Below are positions 37,958-47,678 of a DNA stretch of 64,000 nucleotides, one piece after another (the first letter of the stretch is position 1; each line of letters starts with the position of its first letter). The stretch is from Ferruginibacter sp. (GTDB taxonomy: Bacteria; Bacteroidota; Bacteroidia; Chitinophagales; Chitinophagaceae). The stretch spans positions 1-64,000 of the forward strand of contig JAHBTO010000002.1 in the NCBI GenBank assembly GCA_019638525.1, in the 5' to 3' direction. The position numbers and the translations under genes were made by a program. The notes beneath the pieces were generated by a model. That model saw only the letters and a program-made list of their open reading frames with translations, did no database searches and was not told the origin of the DNA.

Positions 37958-38219
37958 TTCTGCCGCCGTAGGTAACACTTCTGCCGCCGTAGGTAACACT
38001 TCAGCCGCTATGAGATGTTGCCGCCGTCTGGTTTTTAACCAACGGCACAGCAAACTGTTACTTTCTGAAGAATAAAATAAATTATGTACTTTGCTTCAAA
38101 GGATTCTGTTGTTGAACTTTTTTTTAAGGCTTTATTTTATTAAGAATTGGTACTAGCTCAATACGCCGCTGGTCGAAGACCAGGCGGCGGCATGTAGGGG
38201 TTTACCTACGGCGGCAGAA
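37958..38219. repeat. Family A palindromic repeat, copy 3 (262 bp)
   Basis: Left end TTCTGCCGCCGTAGGTAAC (37958-37976, and again at 37979-37997), right end TACCTACGGCGGCAGAA (38203-38219). Internal hairpins and centre as in copy 2. It ends two bases before the RHS fragment opens. Confidence 0.85.
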
Positions 38220-38221
38220 GT

Positions 38222-39337
38222 ATGGTAGGTAGCAACAGTACAGTAAAAGACCATTTTACCGACTTGCAAAATATAGTTGTATCAGAAAGCGGGTTTGTGT
38301 ATATTTATTGTAGCAACGAAAGCCCCGTTGATGTGTTCTTTGATAATTTACAGGTGATACATACAAGAAGCCCAATTTTGGAGGAGACGCATTATTATCC
38401 GTTCGGGTTGACAATGGCGGGGATATCATCTAAGGCATTGGCGTTTGGAAGTCCTGAGAATAAATACAAGTATAACGGCAAAGAAGAACAGCGGCAGGAG
38501 TTTAGCGATGGAAGCGGTCTTGAATGGTTAGATTATGGGGCGAGGATGTATGATAACCAGATTGGTCGTTGGCATGTAATAGATCCGATGGCTGATAAAT
38601 ATCGTCCACTTTCTCCATATGTATATGTTGCTAACAATCCGCTTTCCTTAGTTGATCCTAACGGAATGGAGATAAGAGACGGTGCAGATATAGCGGATAG
38701 ATTTGAAGAAGAAACAAAGAATAGAATAAAAAAGACTGAAAGTAAAATAGCTAAAAAAGAAGCTAAACTTGCGGCTGCTCGAAATAAAAACCCCAATGCC
38801 AAAAAAGCAGGTCTTACCAAATCAATCAATAGACTAAAATCTGATGTAGGGGAATATAAGGCGGCTCTCACAGAACTAACTGCACTAAGAGAATCTGATC
38901 AGGTTTATAATATTAGATTAAACTCAAGCTCAGTGCCTGATCGTGCAGCAGGCGTGACGTTTTATGAAAACGATGCTATAGAAATTCAACTTAAAGAAGG
39001 CTATAATTCCGGATTTTTATCTCATGAGTTAAAACATGCCTATCAATATGAGACAGAGAGTTTGGCTTTTGATGAAACCGGAAAAAAAGGCGCTGGTGTA
39101 TATGATTTTACTGATGAAGTTGAAGCGTATAAAAGGGGTTCTGCTTATGGAGATAGACGAAAAGCAAGTGCTGCAGATTATCCGAATTTAGTTAACACTC
39201 CTTTATCACTCAATCAGAATAATGCTAGGGCTCAAATGAGAGCTCAAAATTTGCGGAGTTGGATTAACAATAATGGAGCCATTATGTATTATTATAGATA
39301 TTGGTTTGAGGATCTCCTTCCTTTCATTCATGAATAA
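38222..39337 (+). CDS. RHS core fragment fused to HExxH metallopeptidase toxin tip
   Basis: A 371-residue C-terminal piece of an RHS/YD-repeat polymorphic toxin. Residues 54-149 are the RHS repeat-associated core ([53 protein letters not shown]), ending in the DPNG cleavage motif. A coiled coil (158-225) follows, then the toxin domain with HELKH (His268-His272) and EVEAYKRG (Glu301) as probable zinc ligands. The long N-terminal RHS shell and any secretion signal are missing: the frame is closed by a TAG inside family A copy 3. Whether it is expressed is unclear. A lipoprotein gene follows 8 bp later. Confidence 0.75.
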   Translation: MVGSNSTVKDHFTDLQNIVVSESGFVYIYCSNESPVDVFFDNLQVIHTRSPILEETHYYPFGLTMAGISSKALAFGSPENKYKYNGKEEQRQEFSDGSGLEWLDYGARMYDNQIGRWHVIDPMADKYRPLSPYVYVANNPLSLVDPNGMEIRDGADIADRFEEETKNRIKKTESKIAKKEAKLAAARNKNPNAKKAGLTKSINRLKSDVGEYKAALTELTALRESDQVYNIRLNSSSVPDRAAGVTFYENDAIEIQLKEGYNSGFLSHELKHAYQYETESLAFDETGKKGAGVYDFTDEVEAYKRGSAYGDRRKASAADYPNLVNTPLSLNQNNARAQMRAQNLRSWINNNGAIMYYYRYWFEDLLPFIHE

Positions 39338-39345
39338 TATATTGT

Positions 39346-39960
39346 ATGAAATGTTTTTTCTTGAAAATATTGATTATTGGATTATTAACTGGTGTAGGAT
39401 GTCGAAGTATCAAACTAGGAAGTAACAAGGATTTAGTTTTTCTTTCTTCGAAAAAGGAACATGTACTACATCGACTTGAATTATTCAATGATCAAACTTT
39501 TTCATATAGAATTAGCGAAGGATTGAACGAAACAACTTCTGCTGGAAATTGGAAGATTGCCAAAAAAAAACTTTATTTGAATAGCTTTAAAGAGTACAAG
39601 AGTGGTTATAGTAAAATTAGTGCAGTTGGCGAGAATAAATTAAATAATGAATATTTTAATCTTTTTGTAGTAGATAATGAAGGCATCCCTCTTGAAGAAG
39701 CATTAGTTTTCTATGGTAATCGCCAGTTTACTGTAAAAAAAAATGGAATTGTTTTATTGCGAAGAGGGTTAGATACATTAGTAAAGGTTAGTTTTTTAGG
39801 GATTAATTATGAGGCGTCTTTACATGATATTAGTTCAGAAAATGTAAGAATGGAAATTGTTCCATTAGATTTAAAGAAAATGTACTTTGATAATCAGGTC
39901 TGGATTATTCGGGGAAATACAATTATTAGCCCTTTTAATAAAAAATTATTTCAGCAGTAG
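39346..39960 (+). CDS. Small lipoprotein, possible immunity protein of the RHS tip
   Basis: A 204-residue protein with a hydrophobic leader and a lipobox-like LTGVGC (Cys19). The first half has a beta-rich pattern (LELFNDQTFSYRISEG...AGNWKIAKKKLYL) as in small lipocalin-like lipoproteins; the second half (NLFVVDNEGIPLEEALVFYGN) resembles a carboxypeptidase-regulatory-like beta-sandwich. It starts 8 bp after the metallopeptidase tip. A periplasmic immunity role is inferred from position; the first tip in this array is also followed by a lipoprotein. Confidence 0.6.
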   Translation: MKCFFLKILIIGLLTGVGCRSIKLGSNKDLVFLSSKKEHVLHRLELFNDQTFSYRISEGLNETTSAGNWKIAKKKLYLNSFKEYKSGYSKISAVGENKLNNEYFNLFVVDNEGIPLEEALVFYGNRQFTVKKNGIVLLRRGLDTLVKVSFLGINYEASLHDISSENVRMEIVPLDLKKMYFDNQVWIIRGNTIISPFNKKLFQQ

Positions 39961-40417
39961 ATTTTTACGAAGTTTTACTGAGCAATCAGTTGCGTCAGAT
40001 TGTCTTTTAGTTTTTTGTTAGAGGCGGCCCGTCTGGCGCAAGTGTTCGGCCCCCCGTCTGGCGCAAGTGTTCGGCTTTGCCGATCACTTGATGCCGTTTA
40101 ATTTCGCCCTGATTGTATCAGGGAATTGAAAAACAAAAGCTGATTATATTTACCGAAGCTAAATCTGTATTCCTTAGCCATGGCTCGTGGCATACAAAAA
40201 AAAGCAATACAAATGCTGTAAGTAACCACTGCATCTTTGTGCTGCTACTAAATTTCAAATTATAAATACCGCACCTACGGCGCTTCGTTAAAACCTCATT
40301 CATTTTCAACCAAAATATCGCCTCTACGAGGCTTACACCTTTACTTACATTTATTTTATTATTGTATTGCAGGTTTAGCTTTTATTTTTTTTAGAGTAGT
40401 TTTATACTCTAATTAGC
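39961..40417. other. 457-bp gap filled mainly by family B copy 3
   Basis: No gene seen. Besides the repeat, the last 80 bases upstream of the sigma factor gene hold T-rich DNA and an inverted AGAGTAG...CTCT motif; no clear promoter of the standard type, perhaps because an ECF sigma factor reads it. Confidence 0.55.
40053..40336. repeat. Family B repeat, copy 3 (full, 284 bp)
   Basis: Complete copy. In order: leading hairpin (40060-40095), CCCTGAT/ATCAGGG hairpin (40107-40123), a variable middle, CTGCTACTAAATTTCAA, ACCGCACCTACGGCGC, and the closing hairpin GCCTC-TAC-GAGGC (40320-40332). A truncated second copy of the first 20 bases lies just upstream (40031-40050), a small tandem duplication. 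Confidence 0.85.
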
Positions 40418-41011
40418 ATGAACCAACCTGCATCTTTTAATGAACAACAGTTGATTTCGCTATTAAAAAACGGCGATATGCAGGCTTTTGATGAGTTGTA
40501 CTGGAAATACCAGGATGCAGTTTACCAAAATGTATTTAAGCTTACCCGGAACAGCCATGTAGCCGAAGATATTGTACAGGAAGTGTTTATCAGCCTTTGG
40601 GAAAAAAGAGATTCGCTTGATAGCAGCCGGTCTGTTGGTGGATGGTTGTTTGTATCAAGTTATAACCGTGCTATCAATGTTTTAAAAAAAAATTTGAGAG
40701 AAACACAAGCCTTAAAACAGGTTGCTATTACCCATGCCGAAGAAGTGGCTTCCCCCGACCTTTCCGGCATACAATTGTCAATACTCGAAAAAGCAGTTGC
40801 AGCATTATCGCCACAAAAACGCAGGGCTTTTGAACTTTGCAAACTGCAAGGCAAAAGCTATGAAGAAACAGCCGCTCTTATGGGCATTTCAAAACACACG
40901 GTAAAAGAACATTTATCGGGCGCCATCCATTTCATTAAGGAATATGCTTCCAAATACCCCGGCGCAGGCGCCGGTATGCTGATTTTTATACTTGACCAAA
41001 TTTCAAAATAA
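40418..41011 (+). CDS. ECF RNA polymerase sigma factor (FecI-like)
   Basis: A 197-residue sigma-70 family protein. Region 2 (residues 20-85) shows FDELYWKYQDAVYQNVFKL and AEDIVQEVFISLWEKRDSL; region 4 (about 125-180) shows LSPQKRRAFELCKLQGKSYEETAALMGISKHTVKEHL with its HTH. Regions 1 and 3 are absent as expected for ECF factors. FecR, a SusC with an STN signalling domain, SusD and a DPP4 follow in order, so it should direct transcription of the uptake genes when FecR signals ligand binding. Confidence 0.92.
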   Translation: MNQPASFNEQQLISLLKNGDMQAFDELYWKYQDAVYQNVFKLTRNSHVAEDIVQEVFISLWEKRDSLDSSRSVGGWLFVSSYNRAINVLKKNLRETQALKQVAITHAEEVASPDLSGIQLSILEKAVAALSPQKRRAFELCKLQGKSYEETAALMGISKHTVKEHLSGAIHFIKEYASKYPGAGAGMLIFILDQISK

Positions 41012-41087
41012 AAAATTCTCAAAAAAGATTTCAAACCATCCCCCCGATTTATCATTGTATTTGTATTAATAACATAAATCCTTAATT

Positions 41088-42251
41088 GTGCAGGAAATAA
41101 AACAACAATTAAAAAACATCCTGGAAACGCAGGACTGGACTGCCGAAGATCGCAGTTGGTTGCTGCAATACCTGGAAACGAACGATACAACAGAATTGAT
41201 GCAGTTAATGCAGCAAGAATTTGCTGCTAACAGCAATGGCCGCCAAATGAACAATCAAAAAGCAAAGTATCTGCTGGAGCAGCTACACCTAAAGTTACAG
41301 CCAGGTACTGCAAAAATTGTACATACTAACTGGTGGAAAAGGGTTTCTGTGGCTGCAGTAATTATTTTATTTATTGGAGCAGGCATTAATTATTTTGTAA
41401 AAAACAACTGGCAAAAAAATATTGCTAAACCAAATGATACTATTGTAGCCACAAATGATGTGCCGCCAGGTGGCAATAAAGCTACACTTACTTTGGCTGA
41501 TAATACTACCATTGTACTTGACAATGCACAAAATGGTACACTTGCCAAACAGGGAGCTGTAACGGTTATAAAATTAAATGATGGTCAAATTTCTTATAAA
41601 GGTAATGGCAATGATAAACTGATGTACAATACTATTACCACACCACGTGGCGGGCAGTACCAGTTAATATTGGCAGATGGATCGAAAGTTTGGCTTAATG
41701 CTGCGTCTTCATTAAAATTCCCTAATGCTTTCCCCGGTAATGTAAGAAAAGTGGAACTAACCGGCGAAGGTTATTTTGAAGTAGCGCATGATGCATCAAA
41801 GCCATTTCATGTAATAACAGGTAAAATGGATGTGCAGGTTTTGGGTACGCATTTTAATGTGAATGCATACAGTGATGAAGACGAAATAAAAACAACACTA
41901 CTGCAGGGAAGTGTAATGGTAAACGAAGGGCAGGAGAAACTGCTGATAAAACCTGGCGAGCAGGCGGTTCTTGGTAAAAATGGCATAAAGCTAAACAGGG
42001 ATGTGAACCTGGAAGAAACTATTGCCTGGAAAAATGGAAGCTTTCAGTTTAACAATACTGGCATGGCTATGGTGATGAGGCAGATAAGCCGTTGGTACGA
42101 TGTAGAAGTGAATTACCCCAACGGCATACCCAACGATAAATATTGGGGTAGCATTTTAAGAAATCAAAACCTGTCGGATGTTTTAAAAGTGCTTAAAGAA
42201 AGTGGCGCTCAATTTAAAATAGAAGGAAAGAAAATAATTGTAACACCGTGA
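41088..42251 (+). CDS. FecR family anti-sigma/sigma regulator
   Basis: A 387-residue inner-membrane regulator starting with GTG. The cytoplasmic N-terminus (1-80) should bind the sigma factor; one transmembrane helix (about 86-103, VSVAAVIILFIGAGINYFV) is followed by the periplasmic FecR domain (NTITTPRGGQYQLILADGSK, then ELTGEGYFEVAHDASKPFHV) and a C-terminal DUF4974 domain (VMRQISRWYDVEVNYPNG). In such systems FecR senses the STN domain of the partner receptor. Start lies 76 bp after the sigma factor gene. Confidence 0.92.
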   Translation: MQEIKQQLKNILETQDWTAEDRSWLLQYLETNDTTELMQLMQQEFAANSNGRQMNNQKAKYLLEQLHLKLQPGTAKIVHTNWWKRVSVAAVIILFIGAGINYFVKNNWQKNIAKPNDTIVATNDVPPGGNKATLTLADNTTIVLDNAQNGTLAKQGAVTVIKLNDGQISYKGNGNDKLMYNTITTPRGGQYQLILADGSKVWLNAASSLKFPNAFPGNVRKVELTGEGYFEVAHDASKPFHVITGKMDVQVLGTHFNVNAYSDEDEIKTTLLQGSVMVNEGQEKLLIKPGEQAVLGKNGIKLNRDVNLEETIAWKNGSFQFNNTGMAMVMRQISRWYDVEVNYPNGIPNDKYWGSILRNQNLSDVLKVLKESGAQFKIEGKKIIVTP

Positions 42252-42330
42252 TGGATTGTGTATGCAGATGTTGATTAAAGTAAAGCAATTGATATACTAA
42301 AATAAGTAAAAGAAAGATACAGAATAAAAA

Positions 42331-42357
42331 TCCCGCCAACGTTGCAGGAAGGCGGGA
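42331..42357 (+). terminator. Hairpin between fecR and susC-like genes
   Basis: TCCCGCC (42331-42337) pairs with GGCGGGA (42351-42357), loop 13 nt, with no T-run behind it. It may reduce read-through from the regulators or protect the 5' end of the receptor mRNA rather than act as a full terminator. Confidence 0.4.
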
Positions 42358-42449
42358 AGATTGTTCAGGCTGAAAATAAACTGTTCGGAAAATTTGCAAA
42401 ATCAGAACAGCATCAATAATTATTTATCAAACCAAAACAGAGTAAAACT

Positions 42450-45400
42450 ATGCTTTTTTTTCTTAATTGGGGTTGGCCACAAAAGCCGCCTATCAGTCAA
42501 CTGCTAAGAGTTATGAAACTTACAATCATCTTACTCACAACAGCATTATTGCAAGTATCTGCAAAAGGCATTTCGCAAAAGGTTACTTACATTGGCAAAA
42601 ACGTAAGCTTGCAAACTGTATTTAATGCCATTAAGCAACAATCGGGCTATACTGTTTTTTGTAATGCCGATATTCTATCTGATGCCGGTAAAGTATCGGT
42701 AAAGATTAAGAATGCCACTGTAGAGGAAGCCATGGAAAAAACTTTAAAAGGGCAACCACTGACTTATAACATCATCGGCAAAACAATTGTTGTAAAAAAC
42801 AAGCCCGAAGCGCCAAAGGTTGATCCTAATGATGGCACTGCCATTATGGATGCAAATATTGATGTGCATGGGCGTATAGTAAATGAAAAAGGTGAACCGG
42901 TAGCAGGTGTTACCATAACAGTAAAAGGCACTAAAAAAGCAACAGCAGCCGATGCTAACGGAGAGTTTTTAATAAAAGATGTTGATGAAAATGCTGTATT
43001 GGTTTTAACGAGTGTGAATGCAGAAACAAGAGAAATAAAAGTAAACGGTAAATCAGATTTAGGTGAACTTGTGGTTAAACAGAAGTTTGGAACCGGTGAA
43101 GAAATAGTTGTACAAGTAAATACCGGTTACCAAACACTTCCAAAAGAAAGGGCTACCGGTTCTTACGATATCATAAGCGCCGATAAAATTGAAAGACGGA
43201 TTTTTACAAATGTAAAAGATGCATTAGAAGGGCAGGCACCCGGCCTTAGCACTTTTAAAGGCGATATGGTGATACGTGGTGTATCTACATTTGCACCCGA
43301 AATTGGCAATCAACCTTTAATAGTTATTGATGGTTTGCCAACCGAAAAAAATATTGACGATATAAACATGAATGATGTTGCATCGTTTACCATTTTAAAA
43401 GATGCTGCTGCAGCATCTATCTATGGTGTAAGGGCATCAAACGGTGTAATCGTTATCACTACTAAAGGCGGAAAGTTTTCAACACAAAACAAAACATCCG
43501 TTCAATTCACCATGGACTACAGGTGGATACAAAATCCATCTTTAAGTGACTACCATTATGCTACTACAGGCGATATCATTGCTTACCAGCTTGCCAATAT
43601 AAGCAGGGAAACCGTACGCAGGAATTTTCCTACTGAATTAGCTTACCTTGAAAACAGTTTAAAAGGAATTGGTGAAGCAGGAAGCAGGAGCACCAACCTT
43701 ACCTATTTTGATCCGTTACAAAATGCCCGGCTTGAGTATTTAAGAGGCAACCTTAGCCAACAGGATTACAATGCATTATTAAGCAAATGGAGCGCTACCG
43801 ATTACCGCAAAGAGTACATGAAGCAAGTTTGGAAAACACCGCTGCGTAAAAGTTATAACTTATCAATCAATAGTTCGGGTAAAAACCAAAGCACCTATGC
43901 ATCTTTAAACTATATTGACGACGGGCAGCAAATAAGGTTTGAAAAAAGCCAGTATATTAAAGGCTACCTTAAATCATCACAACGTTTAAACAAATGGTTT
44001 TCTATTGATTTAGGTACCGATATACAATATAATCATCGTGTAAATGTAAACAGCAGTTATGATGATTTTAATTCGCTGGAACCCTATACTTCCATACTGG
44101 ATGAAAACGGCAATAAAGTGTACAGGGATTATGTAGATATTATCGGTATGCAGCGTGGCCTACATGTAAACCCAAAAATACTTAGCCAGATACAGGGCCT
44201 TCAACAATTTGAATCTTATAAATTCAATATTCTGGACGAACTGAATGATAACCTTATAAAACAGGATTATTATAATGTAAGAAGCTTTGCTTCATTTAAT
44301 TTTAATATTGGCAGGCATATCCGTTTTTCTACATCGGGTATGTATGAATTTGCAAAAAATAAATCAGAAGAATATCGCTCAAAAGAATCTTATTATTACA
44401 GGTTCCTACGCAACAGCTATGCATCTTATGAACCAATAAATTCCATTATACCGCAAGGTGGCATGTACTCCAGTACAGAAAATTCAGGCAACAGCTGGGT
44501 ATGGCGTAATCAATTGGATTTTGATAAAAAATTTGGCTCAGACCATGAAGTGAATGCAACAGCCGGTGTAGAGTTAAGGCAGATAAAAACCGGTATGTCA
44601 ACTAATGCAATCTACTTTGGTTACGATCCGGTGGCGCTTACCTACACCACTCTTAACGACAATTATATTTACAACATTGGTTATGAGCAGTCGTATATCT
44701 ATAACAATAACACCGGCCCTGGGGCGGTACTTGATGGCGATGGAGTTAGGTTAAGAGAAAGCAACATGCAACCCACTTTAAGTGAAGTTACCAACAGGTA
44801 TGTAGGCGCTTATGCTGTAGCCGGTTATACTTACAAAGGGAAATATGCATTATCAGGAAGTGTACGTGTAGATCAAACCAATCTTTTTGGTACCGATCCC
44901 AAATACAGGTACAGGCCATTATGGTCTGCAGGTTTAAAATGGAATGCATCTAAAGAAGATTTTATGCAAAACATTAGTTGGGTTGATATGCTCGACCTAC
45001 GCATGTCGTATGGTTTAACCGGAAATGTTGACCAAACAACCACACCTTACCTGGTGGCCCGCTTAGGCAACCAATCTACTTATACTGCAGATGCGGTACC
45101 GTATGCAACCATCTATACAGCTCCCAATCCTTTATTACGCTGGGAAAAAACAGCTTCTTATAATGTGGGCATAGATTACAGCCTGCTTAAAGGAATGCTG
45201 AATGGTAAATTAGATGTTTATTACAGGAAAAGTGATGACCTACTTGGCGAGCGTGAAGTGAATTATACTTCAGGCTATGCAACACAGCGTATCAACTCGG
45301 GCGCAATGGCCAACAAAGGATTTGAGTTATACGTTTCATCACCGTGGTATAGTACCAAAGATTTATTAGTTACCACCACACTTTCTTTTGCTTATAATAA

Positions 45401-46190
45401 AAATAAAGTGCTTAAGGCATATTATAAACCCATCTCTGCATCAAATCTTGCTATAAGCGGTTACCTGGTGGATGGTAAACCATTTGATGCATTATATGCT
45501 TACCGTTATGGTGGTTTAACAAGTGGAGGTACAGAAGAACAAAACGGGGTACCAATTATTTACAGGGCCGATGGAACCACATTTCATCATTTTGAAACCA
45601 ACGGTAGCTTATCATTAGACAGGTCTTCATCTATGTTGCCCGAAGATGTAGTTTATATGGGAACTAAAACACCTCCCATCAGCGCTTCATTAACACAAAA
45701 TATTCGTTACAAAGGTTTCGAACTATCTGCCATGTTTCTGTATTATGGCGGACACAAAATGTATTTACCAAGTTATGGATTTGTAATTACCGATGGAAAC
45801 GATGACTGGTCGAGTAAAGCATGGAGACCCGACAATACAGGAAGCGATATCCCTAAATCTAAAATTTATTATAATCCCGGTGTAAGTGTAGTTAGCCTGG
45901 GCTCTTTGGAAGATATGTATATACGATCTACTAAAAATGTTGCTAAAGGAGATTTTATCAGGCTTAGAAATATTGCTTTGTCATATACACTACCAGATAA
46001 GATAGGACAAAAAATAAAAATGAACCGCTTTAAAATTACAGCACAAATTAATAACCCCTGGATATGGAGTGCTGCCGGAAAACAATATGACTCTGAAGTG
46101 CAAACTTCGCAGAGCAATACTATGAGCCTTCGCAGTTGGGGTTTACCTATGCCAACCACTTATTTATTACGCCTTGATGTTTTATTCTAA
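42450..46190 (+). CDS. SusC/RagA family TonB-linked outer-membrane protein with STN domain
   Basis: A 1246-residue TonB-dependent transporter. After a long N-region and signal peptide (ending LQVSAKG) come an STN domain (residues 50-115, VSLQTVFNAIKQQSGYTVFCNADIL), a carboxypeptidase-regulatory domain (136-205, HGRIVNEKGEPVAGVTITVKG), a SusC-type plug (DAAAASIYGVRASNGVIVITTK) and the 22-strand barrel. The STN domain is the part that talks to FecR. It forms the barrel of a SusCD importer with the next gene. A shorter start at codon 22 (MKLTIILL) is possible. Confidence 0.93.
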   Translation: MLFFLNWGWPQKPPISQLLRVMKLTIILLTTALLQVSAKGISQKVTYIGKNVSLQTVFNAIKQQSGYTVFCNADILSDAGKVSVKIKNATVEEAMEKTLKGQPLTYNIIGKTIVVKNKPEAPKVDPNDGTAIMDANIDVHGRIVNEKGEPVAGVTITVKGTKKATAADANGEFLIKDVDENAVLVLTSVNAETREIKVNGKSDLGELVVKQKFGTGEEIVVQVNTGYQTLPKERATGSYDIISADKIERRIFTNVKDALEGQAPGLSTFKGDMVIRGVSTFAPEIGNQPLIVIDGLPTEKNIDDINMNDVASFTILKDAAAASIYGVRASNGVIVITTKGGKFSTQNKTSVQFTMDYRWIQNPSLSDYHYATTGDIIAYQLANISRETVRRNFPTELAYLENSLKGIGEAGSRSTNLTYFDPLQNARLEYLRGNLSQQDYNALLSKWSATDYRKEYMKQVWKTPLRKSYNLSINSSGKNQSTYASLNYIDDGQQIRFEKSQYIKGYLKSSQRLNKWFSIDLGTDIQYNHRVNVNSSYDDFNSLEPYTSILDENGNKVYRDYVDIIGMQRGLHVNPKILSQIQGLQQFESYKFNILDELNDNLIKQDYYNVRSFASFNFNIGRHIRFSTSGMYEFAKNKSEEYRSKESYYYRFLRNSYASYEPINSIIPQGGMYSSTENSGNSWVWRNQLDFDKKFGSDHEVNATAGVELRQIKTGMSTNAIYFGYDPVALTYTTLNDNYIYNIGYEQSYIYNNNTGPGAVLDGDGVRLRESNMQPTLSEVTNRYVGAYAVAGYTYKGKYALSGSVRVDQTNLFGTDPKYRYRPLWSAGLKWNASKEDFMQNISWVDMLDLRMSYGLTGNVDQTTTPYLVARLGNQSTYTADAVPYATIYTAPNPLLRWEKTASYNVGIDYSLLKGMLNGKLDVYYRKSDDLLGEREVNYTSGYATQRINSGAMANKGFELYVSSPWYSTKDLLVTTTLSFAYNKNKVLKAYYKPISASNLAISGYLVDGKPFDALYAYRYGGLTSGGTEEQNGVPIIYRADGTTFHHFETNGSLSLDRSSSMLPEDVVYMGTKTPPISASLTQNIRYKGFELSAMFLYYGGHKMYLPSYGFVITDGNDDWSSKAWRPDNTGSDIPKSKIYYNPGVSVVSLGSLEDMYIRSTKNVAKGDFIRLRNIALSYTLPDKIGQKIKMNRFKITAQINNPWIWSAAGKQYDSEVQTSQSNTMSLRSWGLPMPTTYLLRLDVLF

Positions 46191-46201
46191 AATTATTTTT
46201 T

Positions 46202-47662
46202 ATGCAAACAAAAATTTTAAAAGTATTATTTTTTTTCCTGGTGATTTCTTTATCATCATGTAAAAAATGGTTAGATATTACACCAAAAGGAAAAATCCTG
46301 CTTACCAGTGCACAGGATTATAGCCTGTTGTTTGATGCCATTACCTATTACGATAATACCGACATCAAATATCTTGATGATGAAGGCTGGCGCAATGCAT
46401 CTAATATTTCCAGTGTTTGGAATGCATGGAACCTTACAGCAGCCAATATGCTGTACTTGTCAAATTCGGATTATGATCGTAGCCTGAATGCAACAGGCAA
46501 TGGTGGAACTGCAACTACGTATTACCAGTCGATGTATGAAAATATTTCTACCATTGCCAATACCATTATTGCGGCAAAGGATGACATGTTAGGCACCGAA
46601 GCAGAAATTAATACCGTTGTGGCAGAAGCAAAAATGTTAAGAGCATATTGTTATTTCCAGCTTATAAATGTATATGCCAAACCATATGATGCTGCTACAG
46701 CAGCAACTGATGGCGGGGTTCCTTTAAAACTTGATCCATCTATCGAATCAATTCCCGAACCTGCTAAAAATACAGTGGCAGAGGTATATGCACAGATAGA
46801 GAAGGATATCAACGAGGCTATACCTGATTTAAATATAACGGCTAAAACTCCTTATCATTTTAATAAGGCTGCCGGATATGCATTAAAAGCCAAAGTGCAT
46901 TTGTTTAAAAAAGAATATGACGAATGTATTGCTGCAGCATTGGAGTCGTACAACCTCAACCATCAAACATTTAACCTGGTATCATTGGTGAATGCAACAA
47001 CACATAAACCAACAATGCCCTTACTGGCAACAGGAGTGGAGAATCTTTTCTTTGCCACTTCTTCCGAATCCACTTATATATGCCAGGAAATGATAACCCT
47101 TTACCAGTCAAGTTTACTGGCTTATGGCCAAACAAGCAGCACAAAAGATGTTAGAACCGACCTCTATAAAAGGCCATCGTCATCTGTTAAAGATTATATG
47201 TTCATGCTGGGATGGGTACCAACCTCAAAAGAATATTCACGCAACCTTGCCGGTTTAAAAACCACCGAAGTAATGCTGATGCTGGCCGAATGTTATGCAC
47301 GCAAAGGACAAAACGATAAGGTAAAAGAATATTTGCAACCTTATTTGGAAAGCCGTTATAAAAATTATGTGCATGCTAATTTCGTTTTACCTTCTGATAT
47401 TACAAGTACTGTACAATTTGTAATTGGAGAAAGAAGAAAAGAACTGGTAGGAGGGTTTAACCGTTTCTTTGATTTAAAAAGATTAAATACAGAAGTGCAA
47501 TATCAAAAAGTACCTACCAGGTTGTTTCCGGCCGACCCAATTGCAACGCCAACAATACCGCAGCAAACCTATACACTACCGGTAAATTCGCCCCTATACA
47601 TTTTACCATTTCCCAGTAAAGTATTGGAGAATGATAAAAGATTAACTTCTAACACCTGGTAA
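46202..47662 (+). CDS. SusD/RagB family nutrient-binding outer-membrane lipoprotein
   Basis: A 486-residue lipoprotein; the signal peptide ends at ISLSSC with Cys20 lipidated, followed by KKWLDITPKGK, the usual SusD opening. The TPR-like helices (AEAKMLRAYCYFQLINVYAKPYD) and the C-terminal GERRKELVGGFNRFFDLKRLN are SusD hallmarks. It forms the lid over the SusC barrel and delivers the ligand. It starts 11 bp after the susC-like gene. With a dipeptidyl peptidase as the next gene, peptides are the likely ligand, as in RagAB, rather than a glycan. Confidence 0.93.
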   Translation: MQTKILKVLFFFLVISLSSCKKWLDITPKGKILLTSAQDYSLLFDAITYYDNTDIKYLDDEGWRNASNISSVWNAWNLTAANMLYLSNSDYDRSLNATGNGGTATTYYQSMYENISTIANTIIAAKDDMLGTEAEINTVVAEAKMLRAYCYFQLINVYAKPYDAATAATDGGVPLKLDPSIESIPEPAKNTVAEVYAQIEKDINEAIPDLNITAKTPYHFNKAAGYALKAKVHLFKKEYDECIAAALESYNLNHQTFNLVSLVNATTHKPTMPLLATGVENLFFATSSESTYICQEMITLYQSSLLAYGQTSSTKDVRTDLYKRPSSSVKDYMFMLGWVPTSKEYSRNLAGLKTTEVMLMLAECYARKGQNDKVKEYLQPYLESRYKNYVHANFVLPSDITSTVQFVIGERRKELVGGFNRFFDLKRLNTEVQYQKVPTRLFPADPIATPTIPQQTYTLPVNSPLYILPFPSKVLENDKRLTSNTW

Positions 47663-47678
47663 TTACAACAGTATTTAA

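Noticed and set aside
34803..38219. Family A copies as insertion sequences
   Set aside because: No transposase frame in 244-320 bp and none elsewhere in the window; at most a non-autonomous element.
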